Shown one piece after another: positions 43,180 to 52,840 of a stretch of 64,000 nt of DNA. Source of the DNA: Lentibacillus halodurans (lineage in GTDB: Bacteria > Bacillota > Bacilli > Bacillales > Amphibacillaceae). Under the pieces are notes generated by a model, which ran no database searches, was not told where the DNA came from, and worked only from the letters and a program-made list of their open reading frames with translations. Positions within the stretch are counted from its first letter, which is position 1. Each line of letters begins with the position of its first letter. The translations under genes and the position numbers were made by a program. The DNA lies in NCBI RefSeq assembly GCF_900112045.1, contig NZ_FOJW01000004.1, positions 1 through 64,000 of the forward strand. Reading direction: 5' to 3'.

Positions 43180-44211
43180 ATGCTTTTTAAACCACAAAAG
43201 TTGAACCCCGGTGATAAAGTGGCGACAGTCAGTCCGTCATCGGGCTTGGCCGGGGAGCCGGAACTCAAATGGCGCTATGAGAAAGGTGTGGAACGGCTGT
43301 GTGACGTTTTCGGCCTTAAAGTTGTCGCAATGCCGAATAGCTTAAAAGGCGTTGAATATCTTTACAACCATCCGGAGGCACGCGCCGAGGACTTGATGAA
43401 CGCGTTCAGTGACCAGAGTATCAAGGGTGTTATTGCCAACATTGGCGGTAGTGAAAGCATTCGACTGCTTCCATATATTGATATTGACGTGATTCGGAAA
43501 AACCCTAAAATTTTCATGGGCTATTCAGATGTGACGATTCCGCATCTGATTTGTCACAAAGCTGGGCTGTCATCGTTTTATGGGCCTGCGATGATGACAG
43601 ACTTTGCTGAGAATGTATCGATGGACCCATATACGGTTGAGATGGTTAAACGGACGCTGTTTTCCAGTGATACAATCGGACAGATTGAGCCAGCAACGGA
43701 GTGGACGAGCGAGTTTCTCGAGTGGGATGTCGCGAACCAACATACCCGTCGCAAAATGAAGCCAAATCAGGGTTATGAAGTTCTGCAGGGGTCTGGTGTG
43801 GTGCAAGGATCTTTAATCGGTGGCTGTATTGAAGCACTTGAATTTGCAAAAGGTACTTCCATTTGGCCGACGGAACAATACTGGGAGAATAGTATTCTAT
43901 TTCTCGAAACATCTGAAGAAAAGCCTGCACCTGAATTCATGACACGCTGGTTACGCAATTACGCCGCACAGGGCATTTTACACAAAACAAACGGTATCAT
44001 TTTTGGCAAACCTCAGGATGAGGTGTATTATCATGAATATAAAGAAGCTATTCAAACGGTTATGAAGGAATATCAGCTAAATGATTTACCGATACTGTAC
44101 AATCTGAATTTCGGGCATACCGAGCCGAAGATGATATTACCGTATGGTGCAGGGGCTGAAATTGACTGTCGTAATCGCACGTTTTCAATTTTGGAGAGTG
44201 GTGTCAGATAA
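43180..44211 (+). CDS. LD-carboxypeptidase / MccF-like S66 peptidase
   Basis: ATG 43180 with AAGAAGG 8 nt upstream gives 343 aa. S66-family features are VATVSPSSGLAG at the start, IKGVIANIGGSESIRLLPYI, the nucleophile Ser in IFMGYSDVTIPHL, and the later Glu and His regions (LIGGCIEALEF; NLNFGHTEPKMILPYGAGAE). Members cleave tetrapeptide stems in peptidoglycan recycling or inactivate microcin-C-like peptide-nucleotides. The sequence looks nearer to the MccF side, but that is not certain. It is monocistronic. Confidence 0.88.
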   Translation: MLFKPQKLNPGDKVATVSPSSGLAGEPELKWRYEKGVERLCDVFGLKVVAMPNSLKGVEYLYNHPEARAEDLMNAFSDQSIKGVIANIGGSESIRLLPYIDIDVIRKNPKIFMGYSDVTIPHLICHKAGLSSFYGPAMMTDFAENVSMDPYTVEMVKRTLFSSDTIGQIEPATEWTSEFLEWDVANQHTRRKMKPNQGYEVLQGSGVVQGSLIGGCIEALEFAKGTSIWPTEQYWENSILFLETSEEKPAPEFMTRWLRNYAAQGILHKTNGIIFGKPQDEVYYHEYKEAIQTVMKEYQLNDLPILYNLNFGHTEPKMILPYGAGAEIDCRNRTFSILESGVR

Positions 44212-44247
44212 TTTGAAAGGCTCTTATAGGCGTTGAAATAACGTAAA

Positions 44248-44284
44248 CATCATCCCGTACCACATCCGGTGGAACGGGATGATG
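44248..44284 (-). terminator. Hairpin between convergent genes
   Basis: CATCATCCCGT pairs perfectly with ACGGGATGATG. On the minus strand it is followed by TTTACGTTATTT. It separates the LD-carboxypeptidase gene from the HAD gene and probably terminates one or both. Confidence 0.6.
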
Positions 44285-44465
44285 TCTGCGATTCGATCAA
44301 CTTAGAGGGTCGGCCACACTCGGTCAAGTTGGCAGCAAGACAGATACTTTTTTAATCTTTGTTGAGTTCGAGGGGTTGGATCGGCTGACGTATCAACAAC
44401 GGCATTTTTATGGTCGAGGAGCTTTCGTTGTAAAGCGCTGATCTAGATATGACGTATCAATTTGG

Positions 44466-45293
44466 TCAATCCTGAATTAAAGAAAAGAGCTCTGACAAGG
44501 TTTGTATACGTTCCGTCGTTGTCCGGATCGGTGTGGCTCCCTGCGGATCAATAAGAACAGCGTGCATGCCCATGTTTTCGGCTGGAACAATATCATTTAG
44601 ATAATTATCGCCGATCGAAATCACTTCTGCTGGCTTTACATCATATTGCTGCAGGAGAGACCTAAAGTGTGCTTTTGTCTGTGCAGGTTTTTTGGCATTC
44701 GGTATAATATGATGGAAGATTCCTTCTAAATCCAGCGCTTTCAATAACCGTTCCACGTCATCTGCCTGTGAATTGGTTAATAAAACAAGATTGAAACGTT
44801 CCTCAAGTTTTAATAGATCTTCCCGGCGTGAAGGATCGTTAGTAAATTGAAAATCTTCTGTCTGCATATATGTTTTCGTACGCTGATAAGCATCAAATGT
44901 ACTTCCGACGCCATAATGCTTTGCTGCAGCGACAGGCAGCCACCATCCGTCCCCAATCGCAATCATGCTATCAAAATCAAAGGTTATCGTCCCTTGATAA
45001 TCTTCCCCGGCTGATATAATATCGCCATTCCAATCCCATGTTTTCGTTACCTGATACGTTTCCGGATTTACTTCTAAAATCCGGTCTTGATCAACGTCAT
45101 AGACTCGACCTATCACGATCGGTTGTTTCCCTTTCAGCATTTTATAATAGTCTTTCCAAAATAACGAACGCTTTTCTTCCGGAAGCTTTGATGCCAGTTG
45201 GTTGGCATAATATTTAAAATGGTGGGTATCTTCGTACAGGGTGCCGTCCAAATCAAAGACCGCTAACTGTATGCTATTCCATGTAATGGCCAA
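44466..45293 (-). CDS. HAD-family hydrolase
   Basis: A 275-aa HAD phosphatase-like protein. Motif I is AVFDLDGTLYEDTHHFKYY (nucleophile and acid Asp), motif II is VLLTNSQAD, and motifs III and IV are KKPAQTKAHF and ISIGDNYLNDIVPAENMG. A 60-residue insertion after motif I (DQDRILEVNPETYQVTKTWD) is a cap. The substrate is unknown, presumably a small phosphorylated metabolite. It is a leftward, single-gene unit. Confidence 0.88.
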   Translation of the reverse strand: MAITWNSIQLAVFDLDGTLYEDTHHFKYYANQLASKLPEEKRSLFWKDYYKMLKGKQPIVIGRVYDVDQDRILEVNPETYQVTKTWDWNGDIISAGEDYQGTITFDFDSMIAIGDGWWLPVAAAKHYGVGSTFDAYQRTKTYMQTEDFQFTNDPSRREDLLKLEERFNLVLLTNSQADDVERLLKALDLEGIFHHIIPNAKKPAQTKAHFRSLLQQYDVKPAEVISIGDNYLNDIVPAENMGMHAVLIDPQGATPIRTTTERIQTLSELFSLIQD

Positions 45294-45615
45294 TATGTAA
45301 TCCCTCCTGCATTACGCTATATCAATGATCAACGTGAAAGAAGATTTTAATCGACGTTTATGATCACTTTACATGATCGTTCTATTAAAATCCATGTATT
45401 TACAAAAATTTTACCTTGTATTCATATGCTCTATATATTTCTTCTTTACACTGGATTATGGGTAAAAAGACGGAAACAGAAAGGGCGTGAGAGAAATAAT
45501 AACGACTGGGAATACAATGTTTTTACGCTAAGGAACATCCTTGGAATTCTCGGAACTTCAATCAAGGTCAAATTGAATGAGCTATTATAATATTTGAAAA
45601 ATGGGGGCGAACAGA
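45294..45615. other. Intergenic region upstream of phnD
   Basis: About 320 nt that must hold the promoters of the HAD gene and of the phn operon. A 76-codon frame at 45360-45590 has no ribosome site and no recognisable product. I see no clear regulator box. Confidence 0.4.
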
Positions 45616-46554
45616 ATGAAAAAATTTACGTACGTAGGTTTTGCGCTGTTGTTCTTGATCGGAATCTTAACAGCTTGCAATAGTGAGGCAGAATCAGAAG
45701 AAAGCGAAGAGGAAGAATTGGATGAGCTGCGTGTTCAATTTGTGCCTTCGCAAAATGCAGATACGCTGGAAGCAAAAGCGAAACCTCTGGAAGATCTGCT
45801 CAGTGATGAATTGGGGATTCCGGTAACAGTCAGTGTATCGACCGATTATAATACAATTGTCGAAGCCATGGCATCTGATCAGGTCGATGTTGGTTTTCTT
45901 CCTCCTACAGCCTATGTTTTGGCAGAAGAACAGAATGCAGCGGAAGTGATTCTACAGTCGCAGCGTTATGGCGTGAATGATGACGGATCTTCAACGGAAG
46001 AACTTGTTGATTTCTATAAATCTATTTTCATCGTCAGAGAAGATTCCGACATTGAGTCACTCGAAGATCTGGAAGATAGACCAATTGGGTATCAGAACGT
46101 TACATCCTCGGCCGGTTTCGTATGGCCTGCAGCTTCCCTTATGGACGCAGGACTCCATCCTTTGGAAGATGTAGAGCCCGTAACCTTGAAAGGTCATGAT
46201 CAGGCTGTTATTTCGCTGTTAAATGGCGATGTAGATGCAGCTGTTACGTTTCAGGACGCTCGTAACACAGTTGTCGGTGACTACGTGGATGTCTTTGATG
46301 ACACACGAATTATAGAATTCACAGAGGATATTCCGAATGATACGGTAGCCATCCGTCCGGAAGTTAGTGAAGATATGAAAGAAGCAGTCACCGAAGCCTT
46401 TGTTACGATTGGCAAAGATAAAGAAGGACGGGAAATCATTCGTGATATTTATTCTCATGAAGGATATGCGGAATCTGAAGACAGCAACTTTGATATCGTA
46501 AGAGAATATGAAGAAAAGGTTAGCGAAGAAATCGGACAAAGTGTATCCAACTAA
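45616..46554 (+). CDS. phnD: Phosphonate/phosphite ABC transporter binding protein PhnD
   Basis: ATG 45616 after a GGGGGCG site gives 312 aa. It has a lipoprotein signal ending ILTAC, then an acidic Glu/Ser tether. The PhnD/PtxB fold follows: LRVQFVPSQNADTLEAKAKP LEDLLSDELG, VDVGFLPPTAYVLAEE and IGYQNVTSSAGFVWPAASLM. It captures organophosphonate or phosphite outside the cell. It is the first gene of a phnDCEE transporter operon. Confidence 0.92.
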   Translation: MKKFTYVGFALLFLIGILTACNSEAESEESEEEELDELRVQFVPSQNADTLEAKAKPLEDLLSDELGIPVTVSVSTDYNTIVEAMASDQVDVGFLPPTAYVLAEEQNAAEVILQSQRYGVNDDGSSTEELVDFYKSIFIVREDSDIESLEDLEDRPIGYQNVTSSAGFVWPAASLMDAGLHPLEDVEPVTLKGHDQAVISLLNGDVDAAVTFQDARNTVVGDYVDVFDDTRIIEFTEDIPNDTVAIRPEVSEDMKEAVTEAFVTIGKDKEGREIIRDIYSHEGYAESEDSNFDIVREYEEKVSEEIGQSVSN

Positions 46555-46641
46555 CTAAATCGCATTATATGTAAACGGGCAGGCTGCTGGAATCGTTCCA
46601 GTCGGCCTCCTTTTACAACATCGAGAAAGTAGGGAGTGCAT

Positions 46642-47412
46642 TTGATAGAATTTAAAAATGTTTCCAAAGTATACCCAAATGGAACACGGGGACTCAAGAA
46701 TGTCGATTTACGCATCGATGATGGGGAGTTTGTTGTGGTCGTCGGTTTATCCGGTGCCGGGAAATCAACGTTTCTTCGTTCGATTAATCGGCTCCATGAA
46801 GTAACGGAGGGAGAAATCCTCATCAACGACCAATCGATAACGGCAGCCAGTGGCAGCGATCTATATCGCATCCGTCGTGATATAGGGATGATTTTCCAAA
46901 ATTTTAACCTCGTACGCAGATCTTCTGTCATGCGAAATGTTTTATCTGGAAGGGTGGGCTATCATTCAACATTAAGAATGATACTTGGTCTATTTCCAAA
47001 ACAGGATAAGGCTATTGCGATGCAGTCGCTGGAACGTGTTAATTTAGCAGAAAAAACTTACATGCGTGCCGATGAATTGTCTGGCGGTCAGCAGCAGCGC
47101 GTCTCTATCGCCCGTGCTTTAGCACAAGAAGCAAAGTTCATTCTTGCTGACGAGCCAGTAGCCTCATTGGATCCGATGACAACAAAACAGGTCATGGACG
47201 ATTTAGTGTATATTAATAAAGAATTGAATATGACAATGGTCGTGAACCTCCATTTTATTGACGTTGCAAGAAAATATGCAACTCGGATTATTGGTTTGCG
47301 AGAAGGAGAAATTGTCTTTGATGGTCCGGTAGAAGATGCTACAGACGAAGTGTTTTCCAACATTTACGGGAAACCGATCGATGAAGATGAAGTACTGGGG
47401 GCAGTTAAATGA
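46642..47412 (+). CDS. phnC: Phosphonate ABC transporter ATPase PhnC
   Basis: TTG 46642 is the best start (AGGGAG upstream; the family begins [14 protein letters not shown]); a GTG two codons earlier is the alternative. It is 256 aa. Walker A is [14 protein letters not shown], the signature is [18 protein letters not shown], and Walker B is [13 protein letters not shown] with the D-loop. It powers uptake by the two PhnE permeases. It ends overlapping the next start (ATGA). Confidence 0.94.
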   Translation: MIEFKNVSKVYPNGTRGLKNVDLRIDDGEFVVVVGLSGAGKSTFLRSINRLHEVTEGEILINDQSITAASGSDLYRIRRDIGMIFQNFNLVRRSSVMRNVLSGRVGYHSTLRMILGLFPKQDKAIAMQSLERVNLAEKTYMRADELSGGQQQRVSIARALAQEAKFILADEPVASLDPMTTKQVMDDLVYINKELNMTMVVNLHFIDVARKYATRIIGLREGEIVFDGPVEDATDEVFSNIYGKPIDEDEVLGAVK

Positions 47413-48209
47413 AAGAAATGTCTTTACAGTCATCAAACATGAGACCCGCACCACCTTCCAAAATGAAACCGCTGTTTACGATTGTCATTGTATGTTTAAT
47501 GGTGCTTGGAAGTGGGTTGCAGATTCAATTTTCATTTGCTGAATTAACCAGCGGTCTGCCTAACATGAGAGATTTACTTGTTCAGCTCGTGCCGCCGAAC
47601 TGGGCGTATTTTGCAGAAATCACCTCGTCAATTATGGAAACGATCCGTATGGCTGTTGTAGGAACGACGTTTGGGGGGGCTATTGCTTTTCCATTGTCTA
47701 TGCTTGCTGCAAGAAACGTCTTCCACAAGTCTTGGGTTACTGTACCGGCCAGGTTTGTCCTGAATTTAATACGGACCCTGCCTGAATTGCTGCTGGCCGC
47801 TTTATTTGTCGCCATTTTTGGCATTGGGCCGATACCGGGTGTGTTCGCTCTAATGTTATTTTCTCTTGGGGTGATTTCGAAGTTATTTTATGAATCGGTG
47901 GAATCGATTGATCCTGGTCCGATGGAGACGATGACAGCGGTCGGTGCTAATAAAATAAAATGGCTTATGTTTGGCGTTGTGCCACAGGTCATGTCCGCGT
48001 TCATGTCGTTTTTCTTGTATGCCTTTGAAATAAATATCAGAGCCGCTGCTGTACTGGGTCTTGTTGGTGCAGGTGGAATCGGTTTGTATTATGAACAAAC
48101 GCTCGGGTTTTTTGAGTACGGCAAAGTGTCCTCCATTATCATATATACGTTAATTGTTGTACTGTTCATTGAGTACCTCAGTACTCGGATAAGGGAGAAG
48201 TTAACATGA
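47409..48209 (+). CDS. phnE: Phosphonate ABC transporter permease PhnE (first)
   Basis: A 266-aa inner-membrane permease with about six helices. It shows the binding-protein-dependent transport loop for PhnC contact ([20 protein letters not shown]) and [46 protein letters not shown] is typical of PhnE. It overlaps phnC and the second phnE by 4 nt on both sides, so all subunits are translated together. Confidence 0.93.
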   Translation: MKEMSLQSSNMRPAPPSKMKPLFTIVIVCLMVLGSGLQIQFSFAELTSGLPNMRDLLVQLVPPNWAYFAEITSSIMETIRMAVVGTTFGGAIAFPLSMLAARNVFHKSWVTVPARFVLNLIRTLPELLLAALFVAIFGIGPIPGVFALMLFSLGVISKLFYESVESIDPGPMETMTAVGANKIKWLMFGVVPQVMSAFMSFFLYAFEINIRAAAVLGLVGAGGIGLYYEQTLGFFEYGKVSSIIIYTLIVVLFIEYLSTRIREKLT

Positions 48210-48994
48210 AAAATCATGGTAAAACATTTATATACACACGTCGCATGATGATCATTTCTGTTGTGGTGCTTATTTACATATGGGCTTTTACAGGCCTGCC
48301 ATTGGTAGAAATCAAGGAAACCTCCAGTGAAGTTTTTTCTGCCATTATGGCTGGTATTTTTCATCCGGACTGGGATTATGTCTACGATCCAGGCGGGGAA
48401 GATTTGTTACGGAGTCTCCTAGATACGCTAGCCATTGCACTGCTTGGCACATTTATTTCCGCCATATTAAGTATCCCGTTTTCATTTATGGCTGCTGGAA
48501 ATATCGTCAAAACAAGAACAACAGTCAGAACGAGTAAATTTATTTTAAGTTTTATCCGCGTATTTCCCGATATTGTCCTGGCCTTATTATTTATTAAAGC
48601 TGTAGGACCAGGTCCGTTTGCCGGAGTACTGGCACTTGGAATTGGTGCAGTCGGCATGCTCGGTAAGCTCACATCAGAAAGTGTGGAAGGCATTGACTTA
48701 AGTGCGCGGGAGGCTTTGATTGCGACTGGTGGCAATCCGATAAAAACCTTTATGTTTGCAGTCGTGCCGCAAGTACTTCCCAACTTCTTTTCGTTTATCC
48801 TATACCGGTTTGAAGTCAATTTACGTGCTGCAACTATTTTAGGGGTGATCGGCGCAGGTGGTATCGGGACACCGCTGATTTTTGCCTTGAGTGTTCGTGA
48901 CTGGGAGCGTGTCGGTATTATTTTGCTTGGCATCATTGTTATGGTCACGATGATAGATGCCATCTCAGGTAAAATCAGGAGTCGTTTAATTTAA
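48206..48994 (+). CDS. phnE: Phosphonate ABC transporter permease PhnE (second)
   Basis: A 262-aa paralogue of the preceding permease (ALLGTFISAILSIPFSFMAA; LIATGGNPIKTFMFAVVPQV). The two probably form a heterodimer in the membrane. It is the last gene of the operon. No phosphite dehydrogenase, C-P lyase or phosphonatase gene lies in the window, so the imported compound's fate is not shown. Confidence 0.93.
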   Translation: MKNHGKTFIYTRRMMIISVVVLIYIWAFTGLPLVEIKETSSEVFSAIMAGIFHPDWDYVYDPGGEDLLRSLLDTLAIALLGTFISAILSIPFSFMAAGNIVKTRTTVRTSKFILSFIRVFPDIVLALLFIKAVGPGPFAGVLALGIGAVGMLGKLTSESVEGIDLSAREALIATGGNPIKTFMFAVVPQVLPNFFSFILYRFEVNLRAATILGVIGAGGIGTPLIFALSVRDWERVGIILLGIIVMVTMIDAISGKIRSRLI

Positions 48995-49101
48995 TGGCGA
49001 GATGCCATCAGTCTGACAGGAAGGGTTTGTTTTGAGTATCAAAGATATTCGTCATTACTCTTTCTTAAAATGATGCCTAAAAGTCAAAAATCACAATCGG
49101 A

Positions 49102-49373
49102 AATGAATCAGAGGCGAATGAAGCTATTTTTGAAAGATGGGACGATGCCCTGAATGCCATTTTATGTGGCGTTGGAAACACAGCTTTCCGATGAAGATAT
49201 GGAAAATTTAAGAGAAGAACAGTGCGAATGGGTTAAACGTAGAGGGTCAGATTGCGAAAGAGTCAGCATCGACATATGAAGGTGGTTCGCTGGAAGCTTA
49301 TACGTGCAGGCACTCAAACAAAGCTTGCCAAGAAAGATGTTATGAGCTGGTTGAAACGTATGTAACGGATTAA
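49102..49373 (+). pseudogene. LprI-family (DUF1311) remnant
   Basis: Successive frames read NESEANEAIFERWDDALNAI, then YVALETQLSDEDMENLREEQ CEWVKRR, then in a further frame EGGSLEAYT-like and YELVETYVTD with a stop. Together they spell the LprI domain (WdxxLNxiY ... LxxeQxxWixxRd ... ELxxxY). At least two frameshifts break it and no start survives. LprI proteins are secreted or lipid-anchored lysozyme-inhibitor-like proteins. It lies just after phnE. Confidence 0.7.
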
Positions 49374-49481
49374 AACCAGGCTTTCATATGGCTCTTCAAT
49401 ACATAGACATCATGATAGAGATGGTAAAAAGATATAACTAAAAGTAAGCTTAAAAGACGACGAATAGTCCGTTTTAGCGAA

Positions 49482-49804
49482 GGAAATATACATAGACTCC
49501 AGCGGGTCGGCTTAGATCGGTCACGTCCTGTGACCAACGCCGACACTAGAACGTCCTGTTCGTCGGAGAGAGGCATAGGTGAGACCACGCAGTGTGAATG
49601 CACGCGGAGGTTCACCAGCCGCCTGCGAAAGCGACGAGCGAAACATCCACCGAGTAAACTGCGAGTTGCGAGGAATGCTGCTTCCCGACATTTCATTCAA
49701 CGCGATGAGCACAAAGCCAAGCATCCCTGAATATGCTGCGACCTGCGAGGAGCGTATGCTTCATGGAACTAGCTTGCAACACGACGAGCTCCAAGTATAT
49801 TTCC
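49482..49804. repeat. GC-rich MITE-like element with terminal inverted repeats
   Basis: The 10-nt ends GGAAATATAC (49482-49491) and GTATATTTCC (49795-49804) are exact inverted copies, and the similarity extends a few bases inward (ACTCC near the left end, GGAGC on the minus strand at the right end). The roughly 320-nt interior is much more GC-rich than its surroundings and full of short inverted repeats such as CGTCCTG, GCGAGGA and GCGACGAGC. Frames inside show no recognisable protein. It is probably a non-autonomous dispersed element. Confidence 0.55.
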
Positions 49805-49874
49805 GTCACGGGGTATACCTTGCTTTGTTTGTTCAAATTTTTGTTTTATAAACGTCTTATGTCTCTATCCAACA

Positions 49875-50717
49875 TCAAAATTCCTCATATACAGCAGGAT
49901 CCTGATCATTAATTCTGCCATCTGGACGGGTTAATCCAGCTATCATATCCATTTCGTTATGATCTAATGAAAAATCGAAAATGGATATGTTCTCACGTTG
50001 TCGTTCAGGAGATGCAGATTTAGGAATTGAAATAGCTCCGAGCTGGTAATGCCAGCGCAGGATCACTTGTGAGGCTGTCTTGTGATGCTGATTGGCTATA
50101 TTTTGAATGGTTTCATGCTGCAACACGTCATTTGCCCGGGCTAATGGGCTCCAGGATTCTGTTGCCACATGATTTTCTTCATGCCATTTTCGTTGGTTTT
50201 CCTGGTTGAAAAAAGGGTGTAATTCGATTTGGTTGATGCTTGGCTTGACACCGGTTTCCTTTTCAAGGCGTTCGATATGCTCAGGCAGGAAATTGCAAAC
50301 ACCGATGGAACGAATGAATCCCCATTTTTTAGCCTCAATTAATGCTTGCCAGGCTTCGACGTAGTGATCTTGTTTCGGGTTGGGCCAATGAATCAGATAC
50401 AAATCATAATAATCCAGGTTTGCACGATATAACGATTCCTGAATAGCGTTAACAGCTTTATCATACGTTTGATAGCGGCCTGGTAACTTCGATGTGATGC
50501 ATAAATCCTGTCTTGGAACAGGGCTTCTTCGGACGGCCTCACCAACAGTTCCCTCATTTTCATAATTATAAGCCGTATCAATAAGTCTGTAGCCTGTATC
50601 GATTGCATGTCTGATGGCGTTGGCACCTTCATTGCCATTAAGTTTGTAAGTGCCAAATCCAATAACCGGCAGCGTAACACCATCATTCAGTTCTACTTCT
50701 GGAATTGATTTGCTCAT
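49875..50717 (-). CDS. Aldo/keto reductase
   Basis: ATG 50717 is chosen since the family starts at about IPEVELNDGVTLPVIGFGTY, and AAAGGAG lies upstream; it is 280 aa. The catalytic tetrad is visible: Asp and Tyr in DTAYNYENEGTVGEAV, Lys in ITSKLPG and His in YLIHWPNP. The C-terminal NADPH-binding IPKSASPERQRENI is also present. It is a YtbE/YvgN-like reductase for small aldehydes and ketones. It is a single gene, divergent from the NUDIX gene. Confidence 0.92.
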   Translation of the reverse strand: MSKSIPEVELNDGVTLPVIGFGTYKLNGNEGANAIRHAIDTGYRLIDTAYNYENEGTVGEAVRRSPVPRQDLCITSKLPGRYQTYDKAVNAIQESLYRANLDYYDLYLIHWPNPKQDHYVEAWQALIEAKKWGFIRSIGVCNFLPEHIERLEKETGVKPSINQIELHPFFNQENQRKWHEENHVATESWSPLARANDVLQHETIQNIANQHHKTASQVILRWHYQLGAISIPKSASPERQRENISIFDFSLDHNEMDMIAGLTRPDGRINDQDPAVYEEF

Positions 50718-50997
50718 GTTAGATCGAACTCCTTTCCGTGGTAACCTCAGCAAATACCTTATAACAAAAACGAATATTTTCATTATAAAACCTGATAAAA
50801 GTCAAGTTTTTCTAATATTTTAAGATTATCACTTATCTGTGATGGAATTCAACTAAAGACAATCTAATTCAAGCTGGACACATTCCGCAAATGAATGATT
50901 TTGATCATCCTCGAATAGTATGACAGCACAGCTCATTTTGGTTATCCAAAACAGCTTATTCTGCTATAGTGGAAGAAAGCAGGTTTGAGGTGATAGG

Positions 50998-51612
50998 ATG
51001 GAATTACAAGCAATCATGAACAAAATAAAAAGGCGCACGCCATCGATACTTGGAATTGAACACTTTACGAAATCCGCTGTCCTTTTGCCGCTTGTTCAAC
51101 GGGATAAGGAGCTGCACGTCCTTTTTGAAGTGCGCTCACACAAACTGAGAAGACAGCCGGGTGAAATATGTTTTCCGGGAGGGCGGATCGAGGCTGACGA
51201 TCAAACGGAGCAAGATGCAGCAATCAGAGAAACAAAAGAAGAACTGGGTGTCAGCGATCAGGATATCTCAAACGTTCATCCACTCGATTATTTAGTCACA
51301 CCATTTGGTATGATTGTTTACACTTACACAGGGTTGATAGACACTTCCAGCCGGTTCAGTCCCAATCCGTCAGAAGTCGGGGAAACATTTACCGTCCCAC
51401 TATCCTTTTTCCTGTCAACTGAGCCGAAAATCCATCATGTGAACTTAGAGGTGCAGCCGGAAGAAAACTTTCCATATGAGCTTATTACCGGCGGAGAAAA
51501 TTATAAATGGCAGACAAGACAAATGGATGAATATTTTTATATTTATGAGGACAAAGTTATCTGGGGGCTGACGGCCAGGGTATTATCCCACTTTGTTGAT
51601 ATGCTCCGATAA
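50998..51612 (+). CDS. NUDIX CoA pyrophosphatase
   Basis: A 204-aa protein. The NUDIX box AAIRETKEELG (about residues 77-87) is preceded by the CoA-pyrophosphatase signature EVRSHKLRRQPGEICFPGGR. Such enzymes split CoA and acyl-CoA into phosphopantetheine and 3',5'-ADP, or sanitise oxidised CoA. Ribosome site GAGGTGATAGG. Its own terminator follows. Confidence 0.92.
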   Translation: MELQAIMNKIKRRTPSILGIEHFTKSAVLLPLVQRDKELHVLFEVRSHKLRRQPGEICFPGGRIEADDQTEQDAAIRETKEELGVSDQDISNVHPLDYLVTPFGMIVYTYTGLIDTSSRFSPNPSEVGETFTVPLSFFLSTEPKIHHVNLEVQPEENFPYELITGGENYKWQTRQMDEYFYIYEDKVIWGLTARVLSHFVDMLR

Positions 51613-51648
51613 ATGGATGATTTAAAAAAATAAATAGCTGATGATCTG

Positions 51649-51677
51649 TTCCCAAATTTGACATTTTGGGAATTTTT
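51649..51677 (+). terminator. Terminator of the NUDIX gene
   Basis: TTCCCAAA and TTTGGGAA form an 8-bp stem with an 8-nt loop, followed by TTTTTATT. Confidence 0.8.
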
Positions 51678-51857
51678 ATTATATACTTTATTCAACAATG
51701 TTGAATCAAACGAAACCCGATTGAATAAAATATAGAAATCAGAGAAATAAAATGGAGATCGCTCATTTTAATGATTTAGTATCGTTGTAAGCGCATTCAA
51801 TAACGTTGCGAAATGGCTGCTGAAAAGTATTTCTTAAATATAAAAGGAGGGTACAAG

Positions 51858-52763
51858 ATGGGACGTTGGCCGGAGTTTGTGCAGATAAAAGAAGTCGGAC
51901 CGCGTGATGGTTTGCAGAATGAAAAGCAGCGGATATCAACGGCAGACAAGGTGCACTGGATTAATACGCTGTCCGAGTCAGGTGTAAAGGAAATTGAGTA
52001 TTCATCTTTTGTCCATCCAAAATGGGTGCCGGCGTTGTCAGATGCGCATGAAGTCGGCAGGAGAATCAGACGCAATCCGGATGTCCGCTACTCGGCACTG
52101 ATTCCGAATATGAAAGGCCTGGAACTTGCGCTGGAGGCTGGTATTGATGGTGCCTCTGTATTCATGTCAGCAAGTGAAACGCATAACCGGAAGAACATTA
52201 ACAAAACCATCAATGAAACTTATCCGGTACTGCAGGAAGTGATTCAAGAGGCAAAAAATGCGGGCAAGCATGTGACAGGATATGTTTCGACTGTATTTGA
52301 CTGCCCGTATGAAGGAAAAATCACACCTGAACAGGTAACCCGCGTATGTGAGCGTCTGGCCGAATTTGGAGTTGATGACATTTCTCTTGGCGATACGATA
52401 GGCACGGCAGTCCCGTCGCAGGTGGATCAGCTGCTTGATGAAGTACTGGAACAATTCCCGCATGAAAAGGTCATCATGCATTTTCATGACACACGCGGAA
52501 TGGCCATTGCCAATATTATGCGGTCGATGGAATATGGAATCACCCGGTTTGACAGCTCTATTGGCGGGTTGGGCGGCTGTCCATATGCACCGGGAGCTGC
52601 CGGAAATGTGGCAACAAACGATGTATTGTATCTGCTGAATGGTCTCGGGATTGATACGGGAATGGATGAGAAAAAGCTTCAGGAAGCAGCATTATTCATC
52701 CAAAGCAAACTTGGTAAAACACTGCCGAGTAAGTCCCTGGCATATGCCGCAAGTCAAAGCTGA
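51858..52763 (+). CDS. Hydroxymethylglutaryl-CoA lyase
   Basis: ATG 51858, with AAAGGAGGG 7 nt upstream, gives 301 aa. It is a TIM-barrel lyase of the HMGL/YngG type: KEVGPRDGLQNE (about residues 11-22) for metal and substrate, and the Cys signature SSIGGLGGCPYAPGAAGNVA (about 233-252). It cleaves HMG-CoA to acetoacetate and acetyl-CoA, the last step of leucine breakdown. No other leucine-catabolism genes adjoin it, and the usual carboxylase partners are absent from the window. Confidence 0.93.
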   Translation: MGRWPEFVQIKEVGPRDGLQNEKQRISTADKVHWINTLSESGVKEIEYSSFVHPKWVPALSDAHEVGRRIRRNPDVRYSALIPNMKGLELALEAGIDGASVFMSASETHNRKNINKTINETYPVLQEVIQEAKNAGKHVTGYVSTVFDCPYEGKITPEQVTRVCERLAEFGVDDISLGDTIGTAVPSQVDQLLDEVLEQFPHEKVIMHFHDTRGMAIANIMRSMEYGITRFDSSIGGLGGCPYAPGAAGNVATNDVLYLLNGLGIDTGMDEKKLQEAALFIQSKLGKTLPSKSLAYAASQS

Positions 52764-52797
52764 AACGCCGATAAAAAAAGACACACAATCAAAAATA

Positions 52798-52836
52798 CCT
52801 CACCCTTTGTGATTTTCAAATCCAAGGTGAGGTTTT
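52798..52836 (+). terminator. Terminator of the HMG-CoA lyase gene
   Basis: CCTCACC and GGTGAGG form a stem, extended inside by CTTTG and CAAG-type pairs, followed by TTTTCTAT. It starts 34 nt after the stop. Confidence 0.75.
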
Positions 52837-52840
52837 CTAT

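Noticed and set aside
45360-45590. 76-codon plus-strand frame upstream of phnD
   Set aside because: No ribosome site, biased amino acid content and no family resemblance. It lies in the expected promoter region.
48382-48963. Long minus-strand frame (193 codons) opposite the second phnE
   Set aside because: It is antisense to a clear permease gene, has Ser/Pro/Thr-rich shadow composition and no initiation signal.
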